Positions 1 through 10,946 of a stretch of 64,000 bases of DNA are shown here, piece after piece (position 1 is the stretch's first letter; each line of letters begins with the position of its first letter). Where the stretch lies: assembly GCF_963576675.1 (NCBI RefSeq), contig NC_088912.1, positions 12,795,001 through 12,859,000 on the forward strand, written 5' to 3'. The DNA comes from Euphorbia lathyris (Eukaryota; Streptophyta; Magnoliopsida; Malpighiales; Euphorbiaceae). The notes beneath the pieces were generated by a model. The model ran no database searches. It was not told the origin of the DNA and worked only from the letters and a program-made list of their open reading frames with translations. The position numbers were made by a program, and so were the translations under genes.

Positions 1-1219
1 ATGTATATGGGTACTCTGGCTAAGATTGCAGATGTGGCCGGCGGTGACAAACATAAAGGAAGAGGTGTTTCCTCCGATTGTTATGGTTGATCGACGGCCA
101 CTTTGTGCAATCTTAGCCACCAGAGTAGTCTTTTATTTCGCCAAACTTGCAACAGATCTGAGCAACACCATTTTTAACAATCAAATATGGATCCAATACA
201 AACAATTACAAATCTGATGTTTATTTTCAATTAATTTGTAAGTTGTAGTTTGTTTGACTGCACTCTGATGTTTATAAATGTAAATTTTCTCGTACTGAGT
301 GAACAAAATCAACAGTTATTTTCTTATTCGTGATTCACACAAAATGAATTGGCAGATTTGATGATCCATTTGAATAGATGTGTGAGTTGTAGTTGGTTTG
401 ATTGCATTCTGATATGTTTGGTTCATAGAATGCTTTCGTGTATGGATACATTAGGATTCTACTTCTTACTTTTTTCGTGTTTCATTTGTAGATGAGGTCC
501 CAATTGGAATAGATTTTTTCCTAATCTTTAGCGATCAGAGTAGTCTTTCTTGTTGTAGTTTGTTTGAGTGCAATCCCATGTTTATAAATATTTAAGGTTT
601 TTAGTGTATAAATATTTAGATCTGCAGATGACGAGGAAAGAGTACTGAATACAGTATGAATTGACTTCTTCTTTCCATTTCTGATTTGCATATGATGTCA
701 CAATTTTAATAGATTTTTTTATTCTTCCTTTCTTAAATGATAGATCTGCAGATGATATCTTTTATTATTCTGGCCACCTAATGAAATCTTGTATATGTAT
801 ATGTTTGTTTATTCAATACAATGAACTTTGAATATAGTGGATTCAATGAAGTTATCTTAAGAATTGGAGTTGTCAATGGAACTGGTGGAATTTAGACGTC
901 TTTTTTCTTTTGTTTCTTTTCTGCTTCCAAAATTTTGGTCTTTTTTTAGAGGTATCCAATCATAATCCAACCTCTAATTCAAACTGTTTTTCTTGACAAC
1001 TCCATCAGGCCTTTTACTTAGGGGTATCCACTACTATAGAATTGGCTTAATACATGTTTGTTGGTCCTTGTACTTGACCCAAAACTTTAAATGTACCTAT
1101 GTTTTTTTGCAATTCATGAGATTGAATCTCCACTGATTTGTCATCCCTCATCTGTGTCATATTTTTGCACAGAAAATCTATCTCTGTCCATTTTTCAGCA
1201 GCACGAATATCAGCACGAT
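1..1219. other. AT-rich intergenic DNA, no gene recognised
   Basis: No coding region with recognisable domains was seen. Short open frames here have no familiar motif. The stretch contains several loosely similar phrases around TTGTAGTTTGTTTGA near 250, 390 and 555 and a repeated ATCTGCAGATGA near 620 and 735, which suggests decayed local duplication. It ends where a GC-rich LTR fragment begins. Confidence 0.6.
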
Positions 1220-1487
1220 CATTTACACCACACCACACCAACCCGGCCCGGTTCGGACGGACGGCGCCGGCGCCGGCGGCGCACACGCGCGTGTGGTGGT
1301 CAACCAAGGAGGTAGGTCCTCAGTGTTTCACAAAAGTGGGTACCCCTTGGGGCACACCCCAAGCATGTGAGGACCTCCTTAATAAGTATCTCCACCAAGT
1401 GCTTTGAAAGCAATGTGGGATACTTTACAACTTAAAACTCAAGGGTATGGGCTCTTTTCATAAATTAAAATTGGGCCAAGCCCAACA
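1220..1487 (-). repeat. Inverted partial copia LTR (first ~268 bp of LTR)
   Basis: This stretch is the reverse complement of the first part of the LTR at 5354-6057. Shared landmarks are the GGGCCAAGCCCAACA end, the TAAGGAGGTCCTCACAT stretch, the CGCGCG-rich segment and the GTGTGGTGTAAAT border. The terminus (TGTTGGGC read on the minus strand) lies at 1487 and is followed by CCTCC at 1488-1492, which is the complement of the GGAGG that follows the other LTR at 6058-6062. It is therefore best read as the 5' LTR start of the same copia element, flipped by a later inversion. Identity was judged by eye; several single-base differences are visible. Confidence 0.85.
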
Positions 1488-1492
1488 CCTCC

Positions 1493-2290
1493 GGTATCTT
1501 TTTTCATCATAACCGAGTTCTTAGCATCATTCCCCAATCATCCTTACCGGTTGAAGGTTCTTGTCTTCGCTATTTGAGAATAAAGGATTAGCCGAAGAGT
1601 ATGCTCAGCTCTGTTTGAATAGCACGGACGATGGTCTGGAATTTTGCGAAGACTCTCTCCTTCTCAACTCTCAGAATGAGACTTTCTTTATAGTTGGGAA
1701 GTTTCTCTATCAAGGCTACGATCTCATTATATGGGCTCAGATATCTGATTTACCCATTGGTTTCCAAACGGAAGCAGTTTGTAGAGCTATTGGTAATCAT
1801 CTTGGCAACTATATTGAATCTGATCCAATAGCAGTTTGTATCAATGTACCTACTGGTACTGTGTCTCATTTGCTGAATTCTACAGGGAATTTTGATCCAA
1901 TAGTAGTATGTGTTTGTTTGCCTGTAATGATGCTAATCAAGGAAATTTTGATCCAAACACTGCTGAAGCAATGGCAATTAAAGAAGCACTTTATTGGCTC
2001 AAGTCTAACTGATACAAGAACGTAGATGTTCGCTCGCACTGTCTGCCTATTGTTCAAGCAATTAATAGGCTGAGTGCTGCTCTTTCTTATCTTTCAGACA
2101 TTATTTTTTAGTGTATTCAGTTGTTAAATGAGTTAGGTAATTCGTCTATCTCTTTTGTGAAACGTTCAGCGAATTGCGCGGTTCATTGTCTAGCAAGAGC
2201 GGTCAATTTTGTATATGTTCGTGGACAATGGTCTAGTGCCCCTCTGTTTTTGTTTCCGATTCTTTTAACTGATATTAGTCAACAAAATAC
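1493..2290 (+). pseudogene. Internally deleted L1-type LINE (ORF1 N-part joined to RNase H tail)
   Basis: The frame starting near 1561 encodes a DUF4283-like LINE ORF1 segment (residues reading NETFFIVGKFL, then DLPIGFQTEAVCRAIG), close in type to the ORF1 of the full LINE at 49119. From about 1950 to 2240 the sequence instead resembles the RNase H-like tail of plant LINE ORF2: an EALYWLKS-like stretch, a VDVRSHCLPIVQAIN-like stretch, and SFVKRSANCAVHCLARA. The region between (endonuclease, reverse transcriptase) is absent. Stops interrupt the tail near 2023 and 2108. It could be one internally deleted LINE or two adjacent scraps; the matching order and strand favour the first. It does not look functional. 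Confidence 0.7.
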
Positions 2291-2975
2291 ATTCTTTATT
2301 AAAAAAAAATTAATTATAGTCAGAAACAGAATCAGAAATGATAAGAAAAATTAAAAAAAAAACACAAACATAATTTTTTTAAGAGAATAGCAAAAAGCTC
2401 TTTAAATATTAATTGAGCGCAAGTTTATGAACCCAAATCTACTACTGAGGGATAATTTCGAAACATCGGAGATGAAATTAAAACAATTTAAATAAGTGGG
2501 GGATTGATGTGAAAATATGGAGGGACTAAATTGAATTTAATTTTACAAGCACTAAAAAGAATACGGGGTCAGTTTGCAGTGATTAAAAAGTATAAGGGTC
2601 AATTTGGAAAAACAAAAGAAATGTAAGCATAAAAGCCTCATTAGGGTTACATTCTAAACCATTTACACAGCCTGCATGTCTCTTCTCTCTCATTTCTCTC
2701 GATCAACGCTGATAAGAACCCTGACCGAAAACCTTGCTCCGCCGTTACCTTGGCAGTGCCTGTTACTTTTGCTCAAGGTCGACTTTGTCTCCGTCAATGG
2801 CGGTTCTCGCTTTTGTAGTTTTCTTCTCGTCTCCATCTTAGATTCGAATACAAAGGTCGTTTGCTTCTCCAAAGCGTTGTTCAAGTTCAATCCACAGAGC
2901 TCGTGCAGAAGGGGTGAAAATGAAAGCATCCACTAAATCTCTTGCGATTGAATTCGTATTCATGACCTTACCATA
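2291..2975. other. Unassigned spacer with one short ORF
   Basis: This holds A-rich runs after the LINE tail and one 86-codon open frame at 2676-2936 on the plus strand. That frame begins MSLLSHFSRS and has no motif I recognise. It could be a scrap of a host first exon, since the sequence just before it (ATTAGGGTTACATTC) is GC-richer than its surroundings, but nothing confirms this. The boundary at about 2976 is where copia polyprotein coding begins abruptly. Confidence 0.4.
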
Positions 2976-4841
2976 GCATCAACTATTTTCCATTGTGGAA
3001 GATCTAAAGAAGACATAGAAGGTGCAAAATTATCACAAAGTATAAAATCTAACTTTTCATTTGAAGATAAAGCTAGAATCATGAATGCAAAAGTCATATT
3101 GGAGTCAAATGATGCTGACTTTTATGAAGATAGATTTCCTTTTAAATTGAGAAATAGTGGGGGTGCATCATCTAGTGGCATTCCTGCTGTTAGACCTATA
3201 GTGTAAAATGAGAGTGAAGAATCTGAACCTAAGAGAAGCAAGAGACCTAGAGTATCCAAAGACTTTGGTTCTGACTTTTATGCTTTCACAATAGAAGAGG
3301 ATCCACTTACTATACATGAAGCCTTAACCTCCCTAGATGCTGAACTATGGCAAGAAGCCATTAATGATGAAATGGACTCACTTGAGTCAAACCAAACTTG
3401 GCACTTAGTAGACTTACCACCAGGTTGTAAACCAATAGGTTGTAAATGGATCCTTAAAAAGAAACTGAAACCTGATGGTTCAACAGATAAGTATAAGGCT
3501 CGCCTTGTAGCTAAAGGCTTTAGACAAAGAGAAAATGTTGATTTCTTTGATACTTATTCACCCGTTACTAGGATTACGTCTATACGTGTTTTGATTGCTA
3601 TTGCTTATGTGCACAATCTAGTGGTGCACCAAATGGATGTTAAAACTACTTTTTTGAATGGTGAATTAGAAGAAGAGGTTTATATGGATCAACCTAAGGG
3701 CTTTGTAGTTTTTGATCAAGCCCATAAGGTATGTAAGTTAGATAAGTCTTTATATGGGCTAAAAGAAGCACCTAAGCAATGGCATGTAAAATTTGATAAC
3801 CTGGTTATTTCAAATGGCTTTAAGGTGAATGAAAGTGATAAATGCATCTACTACAAATTTGAAAATGGTCTTTGCACCATTATATGCTTATATGTTGATG
3901 ACTTGCTTATTTTTGGATCTAATATTCATTTTGTGAACTCAGTTAAGTCAATGCTATGTGAAAACTTTGACATGAAAGATCTAGGAAAAGCGAACGTCAT
4001 TCTTGGCATAAAGATAACTAGGTCTGAAACTGTAATTTCTTTAGATCAATCTCACTACATTGAGAAGATTCTGAAGAAATATAACTACTTTGATTGTAAA
4101 CCTGCATATACACCTTATGACCCTAGTATAAAACTTTTTAAGAACACTGGAGACAGTGTAAGACAATCAGAGTATGCTAGCATAATTGGCAGCATTCGTT
4201 ATGCCACTGATTGTACTAGACCCGATATCGCGTATGTCGTAGGATTGCTATGCGGATTTACTAGTAGACCTAGTGTGGAGCATTGGAATGCTATAGAAAG
4301 GGTCATGAGATACCTTAAAAGAACCATGAAACTTGGATTACATTATCAAAGGTTTCCAGCAGTCCTTGAAGGATATAGTGATGCTGACTGGAATACCTTA
4401 TCAGATGATTCCAAGGCTACTAGTGGCTATATTTTCAATATAGCTGGTGGTGCTGTTTCATGGAAGTCAAAGAAACAGACTATACTAGCTCAATCAACCA
4501 TGGAATTGGAACTAATTGCACTAGCTGTGGATAGTGAAGAAGTAGGTTGGTTGAGAAGTCTGTTAGCTGAGATTCCACTATGGAAAAAATCGATTCCAGC
4601 TGTATTAATCCACTGCGATAGTACCGCGGCTATTGCTAAGATTGAGAATCGTTATTACAACGATAAGAAATGACAGATACGTCGTAAGCACATCACTGTG
4701 AGAGAGCTACTCACTAAAGGAGCTGTTAGAGTGGATCATATATGCTCAGAAGAGAATTTAGCTGATCCTTTGACGAAAGGATTAGCTAGAGAGAAAGTCC
4801 AGAATACGGCAAAGAGTATGAGACTTATACCCCTACAGTGA
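2976..4841 (+). pseudogene. Ty1/copia polyprotein fragment (RT and RNase H)
   Basis: One frame can be followed from about 2976 to a terminal stop at 4839-4841. It holds the linker after integrase, then the copia reverse transcriptase (LEAWQEAI-like entry, GCKWILKKKLKPDG near 3438, QMDVKTTFLNGELEEEVYM near 3630, SLYGLKEAPKQW near 3750, the catalytic YVDDLL near 3892) and RNase H (GYSDADWN near 4372, SWKSKKQTILAQST near 4458, ADPLTKGL near 4762). Gag, protease and integrase are missing, so it is 5' truncated. Two in-frame stops break it: TAA near 3204 and TGA at 4671-4673. It is followed by a polypurine tract and an LTR in the same orientation. Confidence 0.95.
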
Positions 4842-5353
4842 TGAGTTACACACAATGGTAACCCAACCTATAGACTGGAGATCCTAAGAAATAGGTTCAA
4901 TGGGTAATAACAAGTTATGATGTAATATGTGTCAGATCATGCAATTTGAAGCATGAATATCCTGAAGCGATGTGAGGTTGAGATAATAGAAACTCTTAAT
5001 GAAGTCTATACTCCATTTGGGGTGAAGTACATAGCTACAGGAGTACTTTTGATAGACTAACCTATATGAATGTGGAAGTGAGGCCGCTTCCTATGAGTTT
5101 AGGTCAAAACTATAGAGCATTCATTAAACCGGGATAGACGTGCATGACCATAAACGCATGGGCTACTAGAACTACACTCTGAAAAGGTTATGGCGTGATA
5201 TAATGTCAGAGATAGAGTTCAAGACTACGAGTCACTCTAGTAAAATCTAGACTATGCTCACTACGCAAAGGTTCAAATCGAAAGATACCTCTGTTTATGT
5301 CTGACCTTATGTAACTGCTCAGTAAAACATTTTAAAAAATTCTAGTGGGGGAT
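4842..5353 (+). other. Copia 3' untranslated region and polypurine tract
   Basis: This non-coding stretch links the end of the copia polyprotein to its 3' LTR. It ends in AGTGGGGGAT at 5344-5353, directly before the LTR start TGTTGGGC, which is the expected place and composition for the plus-strand priming tract of a Ty1/copia element. No gene is seen. Confidence 0.8.
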
Positions 5354-6057
5354 TGTTGGGCTTGGCCCAATTTTAATTTATGAAAAGAGCCCATACCCTT
5401 CAGTTTTAAGTTGTGACGTATCCCACATTGCTTTCAAAGCACCTGGTGGATATACTTATTAAGGAGGTCCTCACATACTTGGGGTGTGTCCCAAGGGGTA
5501 TCCACTTTTGTGAAAGGGTGAGGACCTACCTCCTTGGTTGACCACCACATGCGCGCGCGCACCGTCGCCGCCGTCCGTCCGACCGAACCGGACCGGGTTG
5601 GGTTGGTGTGGTGTAAATCCTATAATTTTTATTGAAAAAACTAATAATATTTATTTTTATTATTTTTATTAATTTCGGATTTAATTTTTATTTAATTAAA
5701 TACTTTGAATTAGTCGTTTCTGAATGTTTTTTAACGTTTCTTTTTCTGAACGTGTCTCTCTCACAAACCCAGTCTTCTCCACCTTCCTGATTTTCCTCCC
5801 ACCTTCTTCTCCCGTAAATCAGAGCTCAACAGGTCTATTTTTCTGTATAAATAGGTGGTGTCAGACTGCCATTGAACACACAATTATTTTCATTCATTCT
5901 GTATTTTTGAAACTGAGCAAATCTATATTTTCGAAACTGAGGAGTTCATACTGCTTGCAATTTTTGCGAACGTTTTAAAGAAAGCGACATTGTCCGCGAC
6001 TCTGCCCATTTGTTTTTTGTTCGGTCTCCTGTTGTTTTTTATATTACAGTTCCAACA
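5354..6057 (+). repeat. Copia 3' LTR (704 bp)
   Basis: The LTR starts TGTTGG and ends CCAACA, a perfect 6-bp inverted terminal pair. It follows the polypurine tract and is followed by GGAGG at 6058-6062, matching (inverted) the flank of the LTR piece at 1487. A TATAAATAGG at 5846-5855 is a likely promoter. The GC-rich, CpG-dense block near 5545-5600 stands out against the AT-rich remainder. The second LTR is incomplete and inverted, so element age can only be estimated from the shared first ~268 bp. Confidence 0.9.
5846..5855 (+). promoter_or_regulatory. TATA box of copia LTR
   Basis: TATAAATAGG lies about 210 bp before the LTR end, a usual spacing for U3/R in plant LTRs. It is inferred from motif and position only. 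Confidence 0.5.
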
Positions 6058-6062
6058 GGAGG

Positions 6063-6799
6063 AGATAATCAAGGAATTAGACAATAGAAGGGAAGAAACT
6101 CAATAGAGGAGACAGAGAACCTCCAGCCGGTGAGTATAATCGGGGAATTAAGCCAAGAACATGATTACAACTCAATAGAGAAAACACTCCAATTGGAAAG
6201 ACGGTATTTCTGACTATAATTAATATATAAGCAAAGAAGATATATAATTAATGGCTAGTACATAGAAGTTAACATTTTGTCAGTTTCACAAGGGTTCCTC
6301 CAATTTCAGTGAATTAAACCCGTTTTAGCCGCTTTGATAAAATTTCATGCATTCTTACATGATATATATTATTTCATGTTTATTTTTGTTGTTTTTCACC
6401 ATATTTCAATCACTTAAAGAATAACCATTATAATCAATTATATGTAAACGATAATAAAATTTTCATAATGAGAAGGCATTGTAATCCTGTTCAAATATTC
6501 TATAATAATAAAAACTATATTATTTGTTTTTGTGGTTTTCTTTATTATTTAATATAATATTTATATTTTCTAATGTAAAGCATGTCAAAGTGTTTGAAAC
6601 ACAAATAACCAAAAATTAAACCTAATCTAAATTAATTCGTTTCTTTTTCAATTTGCTGTATATTCAATGTAAAATTGGCAACTAAAAAGCAATCAAATAT
6701 CTAATTTATTAGAGATATTTATTTTCATAGATTTAGCTATAACAAAAAAAGTTAACATACTATGTTTTTAATTAAAATGTGAAAAAATCTGAGAGAAAT
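6063..6799. other. AT-rich spacer, no gene recognised
   Basis: Nothing coding is seen. Near 6095-6205 two similar phrases (AACTCAATAGAGGAGACAG and AACTCAATAGAGAAAACAC) suggest a small decayed duplication. The remainder is strongly AT-rich. This is the right-hand flank of the copia insertion. Confidence 0.5.
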
Positions 6800-7070
6800 C
6801 AATTCATACGGAATTCCGTCGGAATTTCCGTCTGAAATGCCTCGGAATAAATTTCCGTCAGCATTCCGTCACCTAATTAGATGGAAAAATATTCCATCAA
6901 TAAATTTGGCGGCAACATTCCCGCCCTAAATATGACAGAATTTTTATTCCGTCATACAATTCCGTCATAGGTTTTGACGGATGGTGTTTTTGACGGCATT
7001 TCATCTGAAATTTCTGACGAAAAATTTCCGTCAGAATATTCCGTCAGAATTCAAGAATTTTCTAGTAGTG
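6800..7070. mobile_element. CACTA transposon end (relic)
   Basis: The block is dense in short direct and inverted copies of TTCCGTCAGAAT-type units (for example near 6818, 6856, 6942, 7029, 7048) and ends with TTTTCTAGTAGTG at 7070. Read on the minus strand that terminus is CACTACTAGAAAA, a typical plant CACTA inverted repeat followed by subterminal repeats. No matching opposite end or transposase was found nearby, so it is one truncated terminus. Confidence 0.65.
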
Positions 7071-8245
7071 AACAACAGGATACAATTTATAATCTTCTTA
7101 ATGGAAGATGAGTTTTTCATTATTAAAAGAGGTATAATTTCAAGCCTTAGGTGGCCAGAATACTAAAAGTTAGATGATGGTCAAAACATGAAATTGACCG
7201 TAAAAAAAAATACAACCATTTTGATAATGAGATTTGAAATTGCACAGTTTGTTAAAAGTTAGACATTAAGATTTGATATTATGCAGGTCAAATCTGAATA
7301 AGTTCTCCCTAATAACTACATAGCTAAATTCGTACTTTATATATACCTTTATTTATGCCTTAACATATATATATATTTTTTTTTTTGCCTCTTTGTACTT
7401 CTCCGGAAAACTCAAATGCCACATCTAATTTGAAATCTTCCATTTACTTTCTTAAAGTGATCCATTGCCCTTTTCAAATTTCTTAAAGTGTGCACATTTT
7501 AACTTTTTTTTTTAATATCTCCTTACTTAGGTAGATTTCAAGGAGTTAATATATCATTTTAAACAAATCTGGAGGTAAATATGATTTTTTAAATGTACAG
7601 AGAGCTACACATATATTGTGTTTTTTAGAGAAGTACAGAGAGCTACACATAAATTAGGTCTCTTTTCAGTGATTTAAACATTATTTTATTAATATTTTAT
7701 ATGTATTTTAATTGCAACTAGGAAATAAATTCAATCTTTAAAATTTAAAATTAATGAGAATGAAGGGTAAAATGGACATTTCGGGGCATCGAATAAATGC
7801 AACCGGATTTTCATGTGAAAAAGGCAAAAGTGATATCTTAAAGCACACGGGTTTAAGTTAACAGTTACTAGCAATATACATCAAAATTACTATGCTACCC
7901 TTGTGCCTATAGCCTCCCCTAAGAGAATGTAGAGACACATGGACTGGATGGGCCCGTCATTTACCTAACAATTGATGACATCATTTCTTAGCTACTAAAT
8001 TTGTTTATTTCCTCCTAATTAATAATACTCCTTAATAAATAAAAACATTCAAACTTACTGACTAACTAAAAACATGATTTAACGGCTCCAACGACAATCA
8101 TGGCTGAACTAAATGGTCCTCGTGTCTGAAAAAAAAATAAAACAATTGTTACGTGCAAATTTCACATTTGTGTCATGTATTAAAATTTAACAACTTAGTT
8201 ACTTTTATACCAGAATAGATTAAATTTCACATATGCATATAAAAA
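7071..8245. other. AT-rich spacer, no gene recognised
   Basis: No domain-bearing frame was found. A short repeated phrase, ACAGAGAGCTACACATA, occurs near 7600 and 7634. Otherwise the stretch is AT-rich and unremarkable. Confidence 0.5.
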
Positions 8246-9108
8246 ATGTTAGCAAATGATAATGTCTCTTATCTTTTTATTATAAGGATAAGTTGCAAAG
8301 ATACCTTTGAAGCAGAGCTTCCTTCAATCCAAAATTCTATTTACAAACTCAATAACTATATTCGTGAGTCTAGCAGCATGAAAATCGGCAGCTGTAGCAG
8401 TCCATATGATCACCGCATCCTTCGACAGCTCTCCGTGCATCCGATCCCTCCTCGGATACCGAAATTAATTGGCGTGTGTTGGACCCCTCCCCCGACGGGA
8501 TGGTTAAAAGTGAATACGGACGGCTCATCTCTTTGTCCCTCGAACTCGGCTGGAGCGGGGGGAATCTTCCGTTCATCGTGGGGTTTTGCACGTGGTTGCT
8601 TTGCATTTCCAATATCCTCAGCTCCCGCATACATAGCAAAAATTCTTACTGTGATCACCGCGGTGGACATTGCTTGGGAAAGAGAGTGGCTAAAACTTTG
8701 GATCAAATCTGATTCGAGGCACGTCGTTGAGTTAATTCGCAGCAGATCGAGGTCAGTACCTTGGGAAATCAGGCAAAAGTGGTTGAAATGTCTTCATCAG
8801 TGCTCTGGAATGGAAATTAACGCCACACATATTTTCAGGGAGGGAAACAGAGCTGCCGATGCCCTTGCCCGCTACGGAGTTCAAGCTACTAACCTCTGCT
8901 GGTGGCCGGCCTCTCCAAACTTTTGTCATTCTTTTATTCTTGATGATATTTGCAATGCTCCTTGTTTTCGTTTTATTTAATTTTCCTCTCCCTCTGTAAG
9001 ACTGTTATTTTATTTATTCTATTGGGTTTTCGGGTCATGGGGCCTAGGGTGCCAGCCTAGCTGGGATGTCAGGCTCCTTGATCGGTTCGTCCCGACCTGT
9101 ATTCAAAA
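8246..9108 (+). pseudogene. 3' end of an L1-type LINE: RNase H domain and 3' UTR
   Basis: The frame to 8980 encodes an RNase H-like domain of the kind found at the C-terminus of plant LINE ORF2 (RVT_3 family). It shows WLKVNTDGSS near 8500, GAGGIFRSS, an IKSDSRHVVELI stretch near 8705, and the closing IFREGNRAADALARYG near 8830. The usual acidic residues are present: D in NTDGS, D in KSDS, D in AADALA. The expected second acidic position reads AKILTVITAVDIA, where relatives have a glutamate, so it may be inactive. The tail to 9108 (GCCAGCCTAGCTGGGATGTC then TATTCAAAAAA) looks like a LINE 3' UTR with a short A-run. Everything upstream in ORF2 is missing. Confidence 0.85.
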
Positions 9109-9726
9109 AATGAGTGTGGAAAAAATTAAGGACGTAAAAAAACGGGTATAGACACAATTTTTGGTAGCTAAAAAAAAGTGTGCTATTGGGTGTGCCAAAA
9201 ATTGTTAGTGATATTTTGCGAATAACGCTAATTTTCAACCTTGTCACGTGTGGTTAGGGTGCGGGCGTGGCAGAGAAATTAGTTCTCAATTATTAAAGAG
9301 GTTAAGGTTATGAAAATGTGCGCCAAAACTTGAAATCTTAAACGAAGCGATTGGCGAGGGACGCAAGGATTGAAAAATTCCCACTTGGGTCTCTAGCGCC
9401 GTTATAAAAACTTTACTAGATAATTGTTTTATTTAAGCTAATGTGATTGAGTAAAAAATGGGTAAAAATAAAAGTAATTAAATGTGCGAAATTGACACAA
9501 GATTTGGTGAAAATTTGGTATTTTATTTATATGAATCAATGTTTGAATAGATGTGTTCAAAATAAGCATAAAAATGAAAGTAATTACAATTGAAAAATCT
9601 CTATACTAAACATATAGATAATCAATTGAATATTGGAAAAGCAAATCAATACAAGGAATTGAAATGCAATAAAAACAAATTCGTGGTGAAACTCTTAGCC
9701 TAGTGGTTGAGAGCTTACCTATGCCT
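9109..9726. other. Spacer, no gene recognised
   Basis: No coding features. A phrase near 9690 (TAGCCTAGTGGTTGAGAG) looks slightly like a tRNA A box, but no convincing B box or tail supports a SINE. Confidence 0.4.
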
Positions 9727-9773
9727 TGAGAATTGTATTTCAGGTACGAGTAAGGAGCCAAAATCCACCGATA

Positions 9774-10216
9774 TACGCGGAGCGTATCACCCTCTACGCG
9801 GGGCGTGGAACACCAAGTCAGAAATGATTGCTCAATCCGCAAGCACCACGTAGGATTTACCCACTGTCACGCGGGGCGTCCTACCTTACACGCGGGGCGT
9901 ATAAGCAATAATAAGCTCAATCATAAATGTGAGACTGCATGGTCTTCTAAGTCAACTACTTTCGCGCGGGGCGTCCCAACCTACACGAGGGGCGTATATG
10001 GGAAGTTCTTCAATAAAAAATTCCAGGGACTCATATACGCGAGGCGTAAAAGACTCATTTCAGGCCATTAAATCTCAGGAGCTCAACCACGCGGAGCGTA
10101 CCCCAGTCTATGCAGGGCGTGGTTGAGACAACAAGATCTGAATTTGGTCCACATGCAGGAGATTTCTGACGGAATGGGTCAATACGCGGGGCGTCCTCCA
10201 CCATACGCGGGGCGTA
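9774..10216 (+). promoter_or_regulatory. 21-bp-phased CpG-rich motif array (older LTR)
   Basis: Degenerate copies of TACGCGGGGCGTA start at about 9774, 9795, 9868, 9889, 9963, 9984, 10036, 10088, 10109, 10183 and 10204. Five of these sets are pairs exactly 21 bp apart. The array lies upstream of a TATA box at 10295, as in the younger LTR. Function is unknown; a phased protein-binding array is the inference. Confidence 0.7.
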
Positions 10217-10294
10217 CCATGGGAATTCTGCAGAAATAATGTATCTCCATTCTTGTATCTTGTGAATTTACAATTCTACCCCTAGCTTGATGTG

Positions 10295-10304
10295 TATAAA
10301 TAAG
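10295..10304 (+). promoter_or_regulatory. TATA box of older Athila-type LTR
   Basis: TATAAATAAG occurs in the same context (before GAGTGGCTAGCACTCAT) as the TATA box at 22822 in the related LTR. Confidence 0.55.
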
Positions 10305-10946
10305 AGTGGCTAGCACTCATTTTAGGATAGACATAGAACCTACAATCCAGAATTTTCATATAGAGTGTTAGCTTTAGATTCAGTTTTTATGTAACAAAAC
10401 TCTGTCACCTTGAGAGCTTGTTCGTGTATTCCGTTACCACGTAAAGGTTCCGTTCCATCTTCGTTCACCAAGCTCGAGAGTTCTACCTCCAAGTCTTAAG
10501 AGACGGCTTTGAGTCTAGTTAGCTAGTTCCGAGGGCTGATTCTTCCCTTTCCACTTGCTAATTAGCTTGTACTCTTCCTATGTACTAGGCTTGGTTGTAT
10601 CCCGTATTTATGCTTTTCATATTTATAACATATGATTTACAATTTCTATTTCTCTATACATGTTGATGTTTGTTACTTGTTTTGATATTTGTAATTGATT
10701 ATTGTGTAGGGGAGCTCGATTTCCGACGCCATTCGGGCTATCTTTAGGGATTCACATAGGTGTTGCCTTACCGGAAGTGACGCACCGGAAACCGTAGGAA
10801 TTGACAATCCACGGAACTTACGGGCCCTAGTTTCTGATCCCCAGTATTAGACACGCCTTGACTAGGAACCACGTAGTCTAAGCACTTCACGGGTCGGTCG
10901 AACTACACGTAGTCATCATTGCAAGAGTAAATCATCAACCGTATAT

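Larger units (their letters stand above)
9727..10946 (+). repeat. Athila-type LTR fragment, diverged relative of the LTR at 22067
   Basis: From the phrase TTGTATTTCAGGTACGAG (about 9735) onward this follows the LTR at 22067-23868 through the same series of landmarks: the CpG-rich 13-mers, TATAAATAAGAGTGGCTAG, the CTCGAGAG and ACGGC stretches, ACTAGGAACCACGTAGTC and the GGGTCGGTCGAACTACAC phrase. Similarity stops near 10946. The LTR start is missing. Its 3' end reappears at 14955-15220 after about 4 kb of other material. Many substitutions separate it from the 22-kb LTR, so it is an older copy of the same family. Confidence 0.85.

Noticed and set aside
1..217. 63-codon frame at the window start
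   Set aside because: Non-ATG start, no motif, and AT-rich surroundings with no supporting exon.
2676..2936. 86-codon frame as a host gene exon
   Set aside because: No recognisable motif, no convincing splice partner and an antisense frame of equal quality; kept only as a note.
9685..9745. tRNA-derived SINE head (TAGCCTAGTGG as A box)
   Set aside because: No good B box at the right distance and no tail; the downstream part is LTR sequence.
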